From: Micrasema longulum
Taxonomy: Eukaryota; Arthropoda; Insecta; Trichoptera; Brachycentridae
NCBI GenBank assembly: GCA_022494885.1
Contig: JAGVSM010000251.1
Location: 1-64,000, forward strand
Direction: 5' to 3'
Length of the DNA: 64,000 nt
The notes beneath the pieces are model-generated. The model was given only the letters and a program-made list of their open reading frames with translations, had not been told where the DNA came from and made no database searches. The translations under genes were made by a program, and so were the position numbers. Below are positions 22,231-32,170 of the stretch, piece by piece (position 1 is the first letter of the stretch; every line of letters begins with the position of its first letter).

Positions 22231-22239
22231 GCTCCTGAC

Positions 22240-22955
22240 CGAAAACATTGGCAGTGCATTTCTTTACATTTTGTCAACTTGTATATTAAGTTTAATAATA
22301 TGGTAGGTCTGACGTGATAAACGAGCAATAGTATGACAACCCGCGTATCGGAACCAGAAACGCTAAATGCGTCTAACATAATACGCACGTTATATATGAC
22401 TAAATTCGTACTAATATCATGTCACTACGCATGTTCAAAGTGACATTACTAACAAACTTCAAAATTCAAATCTGCGCATGCGCTGGCAATGCCTGGAATA
22501 TGTATATTATCTTCTCCCTCTAACGCACAATTCATTGGTATGAAGCATTGTCTATCTCGCTCGCTATCTCGTCCGCTAGAGCCGATTTCGCTAGATCTTT
22601 TGGCACTAGTATGGAATATTATGATGTTTAAGAGTATAATATTGCAACGAATCCCCGTTTCTTTGAACGAGTGCACACCTTTTTTACTGTCGATAAAATT
22701 ACTAATTTATTTTCTATTTTTTTAACTTGGCAGTGCACTGCACCCTTGCACATTTTTAAGGAACCGCCTCCGATATGAAGTACCGTAGAACCTTGTAATG
22801 TTAAGGCAGTTACTTGGCTTCTGCAATCGAAATAAGAAGCACCAACAGAAGAGTACACGCTAAAAAGAAAATATGTTTCCTTTCAGGCGAGGGAAAATGA
22901 CATTTGCATCGTGTTAAATTAATATAAAAATAAATAAGGATGTAAAATAGGTTGT
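22240..22955. other. No feature recognised
   Basis: Slightly GC-richer than average with several overlapping short frames, none with a recognisable domain. Confidence 0.35.
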
Positions 22956-22961
22956 TTTTGA

Positions 22962-23275
22962 CGTTGACCACGTGGTGTGGTGGTCAGCGCATTTGATTAC
23001 CATGAGTCGGGTTTGATTCCCGATATGGTTGACATGAAATATCAATGAGAAAAAATAGTCCCAGGGCTGGCACCTAAAGCGTAAGACTGATCATCCACCT
23101 TCATGTAACCAAAAATATACAGATACGTTGCGATTAGTTCACTAATCCACTGTCCTTTGCACCATTAGTTGCGGAAAGGGAATGATTTTGAGGTTGAAAC
23201 AAGGTCTTTAATTTCTTCCAATCAACTATTGTATCATTTTAACTTCAATACGTTCGCGAAAAAATATAAAACAAA
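22962..23275 (+). mobile_element. tRNA-derived SINE, family S2
   Basis: A-box-like GTGGTGTGGTGGTCAGCGC and B-box-like GGGTTTGATTCCC (near 23,009) form a polymerase III promoter. The body includes AGATACGTTGCGATTAG and CCACTGTCCTTTGCACCA, and the same body recurs at 48.3 kb. It ends in an A-rich stretch. Confidence 0.7.
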
Positions 23276-23282
23276 ATAAAAT

Positions 23283-23448
23283 AGCAATGTTTTGAGTTTG
23301 TCCAAATTTTTGCAGACAAGGACTGGATTCAATTCCCTGGGTAGCTGTCAACATTAACATATTACAACAGAGATGAAGAACATTTTAAAGAAGGCAACAT
23401 CTATATTGCCTTCTTTAAAATGTTCTTCGTCTCTGTTGTTATATGTTA
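23283..23448 (+). repeat. Family A end running into a near-perfect palindrome
   Basis: Starts CAATGTTTTGAGTTTGTCC, the family A terminus. From 23,355 to 23,448 it forms two 43-base arms with two mismatches and an 8-base spacer. The arms match the body segment of other copies (ACAACAGAGATGAAGAACAT), so this copy is a folded-back short form. Confidence 0.8.
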
Positions 23449-23455
23449 AAATAAA

Positions 23456-24000
23456 ATAGATTTCAATTTATTTATTTTATATACGTTTAAGTACATTACA
23501 AAAATATTTTTAGGCATACGTAACACGAAAAAATAATACTCCAATTTAAATATACAAAGATGGTAAAATAAAAATACCCAGCAATTGAAGAAAAAGGATA
23601 CTATCCTCTCTGAACTTTTTTTCATTAATATGAAAGATGTCGGTATCCGAAAAAATACGGTTGAGTAAAGACATTGCTCTTCTTACTGGTATTACCATCA
23701 GCAGGGTGGTTCTGCAAGCAGGTAGTCTAAGGTAGTCATTAGGAACATAAATAAAAATACTCTCTATTACACCTATGTTGATCGTAATACTACGTATTAT
23801 TCGGAAAAAATACATAAGCAAGTATACATTTCTTCTTTCCTCCAAACTATTGTAGCCAAGCATTCCCAGTATGAAGTCAGACGGGTAAACCACGGAGATT
23901 TTCCGCACTCCCTTAAGTAAAAATACTTCAGAAATTTCTTCTGAGTCATCTCCAGCATAACAGAGTACTTCAAGCCCAGATCAGAGATCCACACTCAAGT
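23456..24000 (-). pseudogene. Jockey-like family J RT C-terminus
   Basis: Minus-strand blocks: KKFLKYFYLRECGKSPW, LGYNSLEERRNVYLLMYFFR (frame change between), IFIYVPNDYLRLPACRTTLL and VIPVRRAMSLLNRIFSD, then a 3' UTR with an A/T end near 23,460. Copies of the same family occur at 29.9, 34.5 and 50.7 kb. The blocks match the thumb and C-terminal part of Jockey-type RTs. No catalytic part. Confidence 0.75.
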
Positions 24001-24099
24001 CTGCTTCGCAAATAATTTTTTTTTTTCTATACGTATGAATTAAGATATTTTATTTTGTAAAGTACTTATATATGAATAAATAAATAAATAAAAATGCTC

Positions 24100-24190
24100 A
24101 TATACAAGAAAAAATTGCTCGTTGTCGATCGAGAAAAGCTGCCCGGGGGAGCTTTCTGTGATCTGGAGGCCTTTGCATTTGAGTACCGAA
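24100..24190 (+). repeat. Dispersed repeat H, copy 2
   Basis: Shares TTGCTCGTTG, GAGAAAAGCTGCCCG and GGAGCTTTCTGTGA-like blocks with 15,505-15,615. A SINE starts directly after it. Confidence 0.5.
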
Positions 24191-24191
24191 C

Positions 24192-24410
24192 AGGCGTCGT
24201 GGCGCAGTTAGTTGGACGGTTGACTGAGAAACTGGTGTCGCGGGTTCAATTCCCGCCAGTTGCAAGAAAAAAGTCCAAGAATGATTTATTTCTCAATCGG
24301 TCTGGGTGTTGTGGTGTATTTTTCGTTACCTCCTTCCATATCCCCCTGTCCCACCTGCCGACAAGCCTCTGAATTGAGGTTTAGCGGGTTATTCCTTAAA
24401 AAAATAAATT
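24192..24410 (+). mobile_element. tRNA-derived SINE, family S1
   Basis: GGCGTCGTGGCGCAGTTAG (A-box region) and GCGGGTTCAATTCCCGC (B-box arm) are well preserved. The tail has AAAAAAGTCCAAGAATGA and runs to an A-rich end. A second copy lies at 60,476-60,285 on the minus strand. The anticodon region is not tRNA-like and the ends do not pair, so it is not a functional tRNA. Confidence 0.75.
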
Positions 24411-24439
24411 GAGGTACTCTGGAAGTAAATAATAGGTAC

Positions 24440-24640
24440 TTAATGTCAACAGATGGAAGAGTCGAGGAAATGTTGATGTTTAAAAACAGGACGAATGGTG
24501 AGTGTTACGCAGTGTATAAAGTGGCCACATAAACCAGCCAATGACAGGTTATAAAGTCCTGTAAATGTCTAGACTTCCATATTCCGTTCTCAAAAATATT
24601 TTCGCTCTCTGTTGCAATAAATTTCAAGTATATAATTAGT
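24440..24640 (-). repeat. Family A fragment
   Basis: Reverse complement carries ACAGAGAGCGAAAATATTT, GTCTAGACATTTACAGGAC-like and TCATTGGCTGGTTTATGTGG blocks and the CATCTGTTGACATT end, as in other family A copies. Terminal arms absent. Confidence 0.65.
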
Positions 24641-24734
24641 TGATTTTTACGTGAATTTTTTCAATAATTTTTAAGTTTATGAATAAGTGATTGACAACTA
24701 GTGTCATAGATTATAGTGCGAGTTACACAGACAT

Positions 24735-25190
24735 ATAAACTTAAAATATCCATGTCCATGTCCGCTCCCTAGTTGGAGCATATGGTGTTCACAAAGATCC
24801 TCCAAGCATCTCTGTCGACTGCCAGCTCCGGTGCATCCTCTCAAGTCAGGTTCGCGTCTCGTAGTTCTGACACAAACTGCCAACGATCAGTCGGCAGTGG
24901 ACATCCGGGACGTCGGGAATCTGATGCCTTGTAAAGTAGGCAAGCGTGGTTAAGGCTCTCAGGAGGCGTGCGCAGCACATGGCCAAGCCAACCATATCGC
25001 CTCCACTTGATGACAGTTGTTACCCGTTTTGCTGCGCCCGTTCTCTTATTATTTAATTCCTTACAAAGTCACTGCACACCCAAGATTCTTCTAAGACACC
25101 TATTCTCAAAATTTAGAATTTTGCTGTTTTAGGCCCCAGTGTGGTGCCACGATTCGCATCCGTAGAGGAGAATAGGCGTTATGCAGGCGT
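24735..25190 (-). pseudogene. Non-LTR RT tail (LLYGCESW type)
   Basis: Minus-strand order: ILLYGCESWHHTG, FENRCLRRILGVQ, VIKWRRYGWLGHVLRTPPES, GCPLPTDRW and LTxEDAPELAVDRDAWR. This is the post-YADD tail of a non-LTR RT family, ending in a ..A-DR..WR motif. Stops and a frameshift are present. A short relative sits at 39.15 kb. The L2/CR1-like fragment starts directly upstream, so this tail may have been cut by it. Confidence 0.7.
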
Positions 25191-25194
25191 TAAA

Positions 25195-25700
25195 ATTATT
25201 ATTATGGATAACTTATAAAGCGCCACTTTCGTAATATAATAATAATACCCCCAGGGCGCTTTACAAAGTGATTCAATATTTGAATAAATTTAATTGAAGC
25301 TTTTAAATTTGTAATTTAATTAAAACAATTTATTTTGTTATTACATGCTACGGATTTATTCAAATGATTTAGAGAACAAGTGGGTTTTAAGTTTTTTCCG
25401 AAACATCACTTAACTCTCACAGCCATGCACCTCTGCTGGGAGAGCATTCCATGCCATAGGGCCTGCGACCGCAAATGCGCGTTCACTGAATTTAGTGCGC
25501 GGTTTGCGTAGAAGTGTAATAACTTTTTCTCTCACCGTAGACGTAGCTGATCTAAGCGTAAGACGCCTGGCAGCTAGTTCATCTGGAATGCATAGTTCCC
25601 TTAGATATTCCGGAGCAGAGTTGTGCAGTGAATTATACATAAGCCAACATAGTTTGTATTCCACCCTCTGTGGAAAACGTAGCCAGTATAATTCCTGAAG
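25195..25700 (-). pseudogene. L2/CR1-like RT C-terminus with structured 3' tail
   Basis: The minus frame reads ELYWLRFPQRVEYKLCWLMY, NSLHNSAPEYLRELCIP, then SERAFAVAGPMAWNALPAEV and VMFRKKLKTHLFSKSF with a stop near 25,375. LHWLP-R..YKL and RAFAVAGP-WN-LP are hallmarks of L2/CR1-clade RT C-termini. The frame is open for about 100 codons. The tail folds AAAGCGCC (25,256-25,263) against GGCGCTTT, followed by ATAAGTTATCC and ATAATAAT. This links the dispersed GCGCC tails to an RT family. Confidence 0.8.
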
Positions 25701-25799
25701 TAGTGGAGTTTATAGGCTATGTGAACACATATCTCTTTCTTACTCGTTTTTTTGTGTGTAACGTGATTAGCTCTTTTGTTAGAATGAGGGAGTTCAGTG

Positions 25800-26330
25800 G
25801 TATATTTATTTTTTTATTTATACTTTTACATTGTTTGTATTCTTTTTTTTAACATAATAACGTTCCCTCACTGGGGTGTCCCGTGCCGAGGGAAACATTT
25901 TACAAAATGTAAAACATCCTTAGATTAGCTATTTAACAAAGTTAACATAATAATAACAAAAAATAACGTAATTAATCCAATTAAACCTAATTATAATTAA
26001 CATAATAAACAGTAAAAAACTAAAATATTCATAAAAAACATAACCAATTTATATAGACCAATAGAAAAAATTGCACATATTTTACCTATTAAGCTTGATC
26101 CACTCATCAATCTGTGCGCAAACCACCTCCACTATCCATTTCTTAATAGCAATTTTATATTGTGAGAACATACTCATTGTCCTTATGGATAATGGAAGTA
26201 GATTTAAAAAATATTTATAAATAACTAACTCAAAATTTATAAAAAAACTAGCGGACCTATCAGACTTTGTCCTTCCCGAATGTTGGCTTCCCTGCTATTA
26301 ACTTGGAATAAGACTTTTCATTGATAAGTA
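25800..26330 (-). pseudogene. 3' end related to the 9.4-10.4 kb Jockey-like element
   Basis: The minus strand keeps a short coding end (KKWIVEVVCAQIDEWIKL, about 26,145-26,093) and a 3' UTR with hairpin CCCTC...GAGGG around ACTGGGG/CCCGTG (25,865-25,892), then an A/T tail near 25,805. The layout follows the 9.4 kb copy. Confidence 0.6.
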
Positions 26331-27780
26331 GGTACCTAACTACTTATTTGTGATTAAATACCAAAACTGAAAATAAATATTTTTCAAATATGGCATTCTC
26401 TTTGCAAACGTCAAACTTCAGTCGTCTCACCAAAAAAGGGGTGTACTTATGTAGGAATACGATTTTTTTTAATGTATTGAATTTAATATTATTTTAGTGT
26501 TACCAAAAATTCAATAAAAATAAAAAAGAGGTAGAAATTATAAGGAATTTAAGGAAAGAATCTGATTGAGATCCACAAAAAACAAATGCTGTTTGTAAAC
26601 ATTCAAAAACAAACTTTTTTTGTACACAAAAAACAACATCTTTCCATTTTTTGCAAATGCATTCTCCTCTTATGCAACCCTGGTAGATCGATGAATCAAA
26701 CATTTATGCTCCTAACTTCTTTTTTACATATTCGATTGAAGATTTTAATATCTACGAACACACAAAGCGCAAAGATCTATGTTTCTGTGAAAACCGCACG
26801 TAAATCGGTTAAGCCGTTTAGGAGGAGTACGGTGACATCACACGTACAGAGGAATTATATTTATAAAAATATATTTTTTGTATCGTATTATCAGCGCTAT
26901 GATTTTTTAAAGTTTTGTAATTACTCCGTATGTGACGACACAAGTTCGCTTTAATACGTTTTGCTGATTGGTGTATTGGCTTCCCGTAAACCGAAATTTT
27001 TGCGACTTCTCTGTCGTTCAAAACAGTTCATTTTTATGAAAATCAATTTTAAAAAAAAAACATTTTCCAGAAATTTCAATGTACAATCGAATGCCCTAAT
27101 TTTTACCACGCTAAAGAAAACATTTTTCCAATACAATTTCCCGTGGTGCATAACTTTCTCATTGTTGAGGATAAAGCAATATTAGCCATATCTTATATGC
27201 ATCCAATAAGAAAATAATCTATTTATTTACTATACTTGGGTGATCTATTCCCACTTTTTAAGTAAATGTAAATTCATGAATAATGAATACTTGAAAGATT
27301 ATAAATGTCTGTTTTGTTCAAATATTGCGTGAGTCTGGTCTGAAACCTCAAACCTCAAACAATCATCAAATCTGCTGTTTCCTTCAGGCTACTTCCCATA
27401 CATCCGCTACTGTCTACAGTTTAATAGCAGGGTCTTAAAGAATACCCCCTAATTATTCTACCAGTGTTCAATATATCCCATATCGAATACCCTTTTACAA
27501 AAAAAAACATTCGTTTTTAACATTGATTAATATCCTTTTTTAAAGCCTCTACAATTTTTGCTGTTGTGGTACATATTTAAAATATCAATCTGCTTTACCC
27601 AGAAAACGTCTTGTCTCTAGACGTTTGCTTCTAATTGTACCTATAAAACGTCTTGTTTCATTCGTGATCTTGATTTCCATGGCAGTTATCCATTGTCATG
27701 TCCTTGCTCCCTGACATTCCATTGTTCTTGACTATCTCGTCCTCTGATCTTTTCAGCATCCTATAAGTCTTCGTATGAGA
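26330..27780. other. No gene recognised
   Basis: Several overlapping short frames on both strands (26.5-27.2 kb) show no domain. Near 26,800 GGTTAAGCCGTTTAGGAG resembles a motif I associate with insect transposon remnants, but I cannot delimit an element. Confidence 0.35.
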
Positions 27781-28089
27781 ACTAACAGCGAGACTTTAAG
27801 ATAACTTTAATTCATAGATTCATTCATATACTTATGTATACAGGTATAAAATTGGTGATACGTTGAACTTGAGCAAACAATATATTTTAGGAGTAACAGA
27901 AAAATAACAATGTACCTTAGTGGGCCGGGCCTATTGTTTTTAGTTGACACATTTTTACAATACATTTTATAATGTCTTAATTTATAAGTTGACACTTTAA
28001 TCCACTTAGATAGACTAAAAACCGGTTTCATCGCTCTCATGGCACCGTCAGATGGACTAAACAGTGAATTAAAAAAACGTTTTTTATTA

Positions 28090-28420
28090 ATTTCAATTTG
28101 TTTTTAAATTTTTCTTTTATTCATATTTTACTCTTACAAACTCTAAACAATAATAAAAATAATGTGACCTCACTGGGATTACCCATGCTGAGGACACTTA
28201 ATAGTGTACTTTTTTGAAATGTTTTTACATATGAGAATAAACAAAGAAGACTAACTTAATAAACAGAGATCAGACTGTTTTGAAAACTAGGTGTATATGT
28301 ACATCTATGTAAATTTTTTATATTACATAACGCACAATGAAAATAACAAAAACCTAACATAAGCTATACACTTGTGGATTGGTTGATTCAATATTGGTTT
28401 GGGCGAATGAGACTCAACGA
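28090..28420 (-). repeat. 3' UTR of the 9.4 kb Jockey-like family
   Basis: Matches 9357-9945: the CCTCACTGGG...GAGGAC hairpin at 28,150-28,175, then GTACTTTTTTGAAATG, ACTAACTTAATAAACAGAGA and GGTTGATTCAATATTGG. No coding part beyond a few residues. Confidence 0.75.
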
Positions 28421-28429
28421 GAATTAACT

Positions 28430-29000
28430 TCGAAATGCAACAATAATTCAACACTAAACCTAATTTAACTTGTTTTTGTAAGGGAACTGTCTCGTAGAGC
28501 CATATAGTTACCAAAATAGATAAAAAAAAGCCGTACAAGCTTAAAAAGTACAAATGTAAGTATCTGTCGGTGGTCAAAGTAAACATACTAATTTTTGCTT
28601 GTGTGAGCTGTGCTATCCAATGTTTATTAATGATTTGAATGGACTGTACTATCGTGGGCATTGGCCTAGTCTTATCTAATAATTATCCAGTTTGTTAGTG
28701 ATAGACTATTTATTATAAAATGTCAAAGTCATGCGACATTTTTATATATAAGATGATTTAAGTATGTTAGTAGTTAAGGAAACACTTAAACTAACGGGAA
28801 TAATACAGTGCTCGGATATCAATATTTTATCTTCTTCGGGACTTCTGTTTGTACAAATTGTCATTAATTCTAAAAGATTTTTGGCAGAAGTTAGTACCTA
28901 TCTACCAAAACTATTAAAGCAAGTGGTGGTCCCGTGGTTCTGCCAGATCTTAGGTCCGAAGTTCAAAGAATGCTCTACAACAGCTTGAATTCCACTTAAT
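28430..29000. other. Unassigned, one 74-codon frame
   Basis: The plus-strand frame 28,764-28,988 has no domain I recognise. The rest is AT-rich. Confidence 0.35.
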
Positions 29001-29006
29001 AAATGT

Positions 29007-29577
29007 TATTAAATATTTGTATATAACCGCTTACCGCTTCTCTATGTCTACCAGTTTCGAGACGTATTCGTCTCTTTGTCAGGACACCAATTGAACCAAC
29101 ATGCAAAACCCACTGTACACCTTCACCATAGTTGTTGCACAAAAATAAAAAACCAACATGACATGCATTTTAATAAGCACATAATATGGAAATATTTAAT
29201 AAGCACATAGTTAAAAGTAAATAATATGAAAATATTTAACATTAAGAAAGCTTTAAAAAATAATGTTCTTTCCATCAATAATCAAACAACCTTTTAATAT
29301 AGCCCGTTATATGACGTTCTTTCTAAACCTATTAAACTCAAGCTTCTCATTCCATCCCCTTTCCGTGTTTCAACTATTTCTCAAACAACATAAAATATTT
29401 TCATAATCTAATCAGTGCATGTTTGTCCTAAATGCATGTCGTGTTGGTTTTATATTTTTGTGCAACAACCATGGTGAAGGTGTATAGTGGGTTTTGCATG
29501 TTGATTTAATTGGTGCCCTGACGAAGCCGGTAGACATAAAAAAGTCGGCAAGTGGTTATATACAAATATTTATTAAT
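29007..29577. mobile_element. Inverted-repeat element HB, copy 1, with hammerhead motif
   Basis: Arms of about 150 bp (29,007-29,165 and 29,425-29,577) mirror each other through ATATTTGTATATAACC, TATGTCTACC, CACCAATT, AACATGCAAAACCCACT and GTTGTTGCACAAAAAT. The interior is noncoding. The left arm, read on the minus strand, carries a complete hammerhead-like fold. The right arm has lost stem II but keeps the core CTGACGA. The arrangement could be a DNA transposon or inverted terminal repeats from a Penelope-like element. Confidence 0.75.
29045..29086 (-). ncRNA. Hammerhead-ribozyme-like motif, HB copy 1
   Basis: On the minus strand: stem I strand UGUC (29,086-29,083); core CUGACAA; stem II of six perfect pairs, GAGACG with CGUCUC closed by AAUA (29,074-29,059); GAAA (29,058-29,055); minimal stem III CUGG; cleavage triplet GUA (29,051-29,049); stem I strand GACA (29,048-29,045), which pairs exactly with UGUC. 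The one fault is A where the core normally has G8 (CUGANGA), so strong activity is unlikely. Hammerheads with very short stem III are known from Penelope-like elements. Confidence 0.65.
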
Positions 29578-29879
29578 ATTTAGTAAAAATTTTACCACAA
29601 AGTTAATGCTTTAAATATGCTGTTTATAACTAGTAAAAATCCGCCCAAAATCAAAAAAATTTTAATGTTGAAACATAGCAAAGAAGTAAATGTTACAAAG
29701 TGCGTAAAGTGGCTACTTGATCTAAATCATAAGCCCTGTGATTTCATTTTAAACGTAAATCAGAAATATGAATTTTATCTAAAAAAGTATGTGAATTTTC
29801 ATTTCCACCAAAAATGACTTAGGCGCCGTTGTTTAGTTATAAGTAACAGTTAAGAATCAAAAGTAATGTGACAATTTTT

Positions 29880-30065
29880 ATAAATGAACCCCTTTCTTTG
29901 TGTTCCTAATAACTACCTTAGACATAGGCAGCTTAAGCTGTTTTATCTTCCTGCTTGCGGAACCAGCCTGCCGATGTTAATGCCAGTAATAAGAACAGTG
30001 TCTTTACTCAATCGTTTCTCTTCGTTTATATATCCATCTTTCATGTTGCGAAATAAAGTTCTAAA
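29880..30065 (+). pseudogene. Jockey-like family J RT C-terminus
   Basis: Reads CVPNNYLRHRQLKLFYLPA, then TSLPMLMPVIRTVSLLNR, matching the minus-strand copies at 23.7, 34.6 and 50.8 kb. A 105-codon frame is open but begins inside the RT tail and runs into A/T-rich sequence after 30,065. 5' truncated. Confidence 0.65.
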
Positions 30066-30069
30066 AGGA

Positions 30070-30760
30070 TATCTTCCTTTTACTCTAATTACTGAGTATT
30101 TTTATTTAATTTTTTTTTTACATTTAAATTATATTGATATTTTTTTCTCGTGTTATGCATGCATTGAATATATTTTTAATGTACATAAACGCATAAACTA
30201 AATCAATTAAAATAAAAAAATTGTAAGAAAAAAGGAATACTATTTCAAAAGTCAACTATTTTTTTTTAAAGAAAAAAAAAAGGTTTCTTAAAATTTACTC
30301 AAATATTTTAATTAAAGGGGGGATTTTCGACGAGTTTAAAATAACTCACTATTAGAAAATGGGAATCGAATATAGTCCGCGACACTAGCCACAGGAATAC
30401 AACCCAATTTATTTCGATGTTTATATTATTACTACGTCATCCAACAACCGGACTTTCATATAAATATATTTCGAAGCGTTATCTTTGATGGTTTATAAAA
30501 TAAAATCGAATTTTCTGTACGAAAATGTGTAAACGTGTTTAAAAAACCGAAATATTCTATTTTTTTTTTACAGAAAATGAAATTTAATTTTGCAACAAAG
30601 TTATCTTTAATTATTGTCCATAAATTAAATTCAAAACTTCTCCAATAAATGTTGCATGTTTTCATGTAATTAAACGTCTAAAAGATAATGTACATGAATA
30701 TTCAAATTTTCATTCCGAAAATTGAATTTTGCTCTCCGACAACAGTTTTTTAATTGTTTT
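30070..30760. other. No feature recognised
   Basis: Very AT-rich; no supportable feature. Confidence 0.35.
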
Positions 30761-30814
30761 TTAAGTGAAATACTATTATTATAGTTATAGTTATTATTAT
30801 TTACTGAAATATTT

Positions 30815-30905
30815 AAAATGGAAATCGAGTTGTAGTACAGTGAGATTTGAGCCTCGGACCTTTGGTCCATTAGTCCACAATACTTCCACGGGACCAAAAC
30901 TCGGT
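30815..30905 (-). mobile_element. tRNA-derived SINE head, family S3
   Basis: The minus strand reads an A-box-like GTATTGTGGACTAATGGACC region and a B-box-like GGCTCAAATCTC. It is paired with a better copy at 46.8 kb that shares GGACCTTTGGTCC and the flanking TGGAAATCGAGTTG. Confidence 0.5.
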
Positions 30906-30909
30906 TGAA

Positions 30910-31430
30910 GTTGAAAATAACATTGTAATACGGCCCCTGAAATCCTTTTTACTTATTTTAAAGTTCATAATATAAAAGTTACTTTTTTATGAGCAGTTTC
31001 TTGAAATATAAAAATAAGAATAAGATGATCTAAAAAGGTTTCTTTTTAATAAGGTTCCCACACTACAGAAGTCTTTCGGTAGATCCTTACAACTTGATTT
31101 TTTTTACCCGATTTATTCACCAAGGACCCGTAAGGATCGACCAATATGATAATACGTATCCTAATTCCATTATTTCGCCCAAAAGGATAACTCCTTTGAG
31201 AGGATTTCCGTTCTCACGATCCCTGATCAATCACCGATTTGATCAATCATCACGCCATTGTTAACCTTCTTTTGCTTTTAAACTTATCTTGATTAATTCA
31301 CATAGTATCTATGTTTATTTATTTTCTAGCTTTCTCATTCGGCTTCTCTCGGTATCGATACAAATTCAATTTAAATAATATTGTCTTGCGTGTTTTACTT
31401 TTTCAAATAACTTGCTATGTATATTACTGT
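30910..31430. other. No feature recognised
   Basis: No supportable coding region or repeat. Confidence 0.35.
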
Positions 31431-31431
31431 A

Positions 31432-31735
31432 TATTACTACAGAGATGAAGAACATTTTAGGGGAGGAAATATAGAAATCCGTGCATCTACTGTGCTTATG
31501 ACCTATCATTGGCTGGTATAAGTGGCCACTTTACACACTATGCAGCATTTACCATTCTGTCTATATTTTAACGTTCATTTTCCTTCAATTCTTTCATCTG
31601 TTGATGTTCGTGAAGTTAAAGAGTCGAATCATTTATTAATGCGGATGAGATTCATCTGATTGAATTATTTCACCTAAATACTAGGCAACGCCTGAAAATA
31701 TGTTTTATTTTTGTACTTCTTAGACCAGGTGGATT
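31432..31735 (+). repeat. Family A body, first of two head-to-tail copies
   Basis: Contains CAGAGATGAAGAACATTTTA, TCATTGGCTGG, CACTTTACACACTATGCAGC, ACTAGGCAACGCCTGAAAAT and ends GACCAGGTGGATTTATCAAC. The terminus of a second copy follows immediately. Confidence 0.7.
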
Positions 31736-31962
31736 TATCAACAATATTTTGAGTTTGTCCTAATTTTTGTAGACAGCGACTTGATTCAACCCCCTAGGAA
31801 ATTGTTAAATTGAAATATTACAACAGATATAGAGAACATTTTAGATAATGGAATATAGAAATCCAGACGTCTGCTTGGCTTATGGCCTGTCGTTGGATGG
31901 TTTATGTGGCCACTCAACACACTGTTTAACATTCACCATTCTGCTTATATTTTCTACATGTA
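31736..31962 (+). repeat. Family A, second head-to-tail copy
   Basis: Begins with the terminus CAATATTTTGAGTTTGTCC and runs through the body to ACCATTCTGCTTATATTTT, then stops. 3' part missing. Confidence 0.7.
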
Positions 31963-32094
31963 ATTTTATCCGAAAATAGTGATATTTTTTTAAATTTTAC
32001 GTCACTACCACTTACCGTTAAAGAGCTTAATGCAATACAAAAAAAAACCGGGAGTAGTATGGCTTGAAAACATCACGGTTGACGTGACCAAATT

Positions 32095-32170
32095 TTACGT
32101 GGTTTCGACTTAAATCAATCTACCCTACTTTTACCGTGCTGTGTGGATTTGGACGATACGTGAGAAATGA
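32095..32170 (+). repeat. Dispersed repeat K, copy 1
   Basis: TTTTACCGTGCTGTGTGGAT and TTGGACGATACGTGAGAAAT recur at 51,085-51,140 and, on the minus strand, at 57,545-57,600. Family unknown. Confidence 0.5.

Noticed and set aside
24192..24265. Possible functional tRNA gene
   Set aside because: The anticodon arm is malformed and the acceptor stem is absent; a second dispersed copy with the same tail exists.
26790..26845. GGTTAAGCCGTTTAGGAG motif as an element end
   Set aside because: It resembles sequences I associate with insect transposons, but no boundary, partner arm or second copy could be found here.
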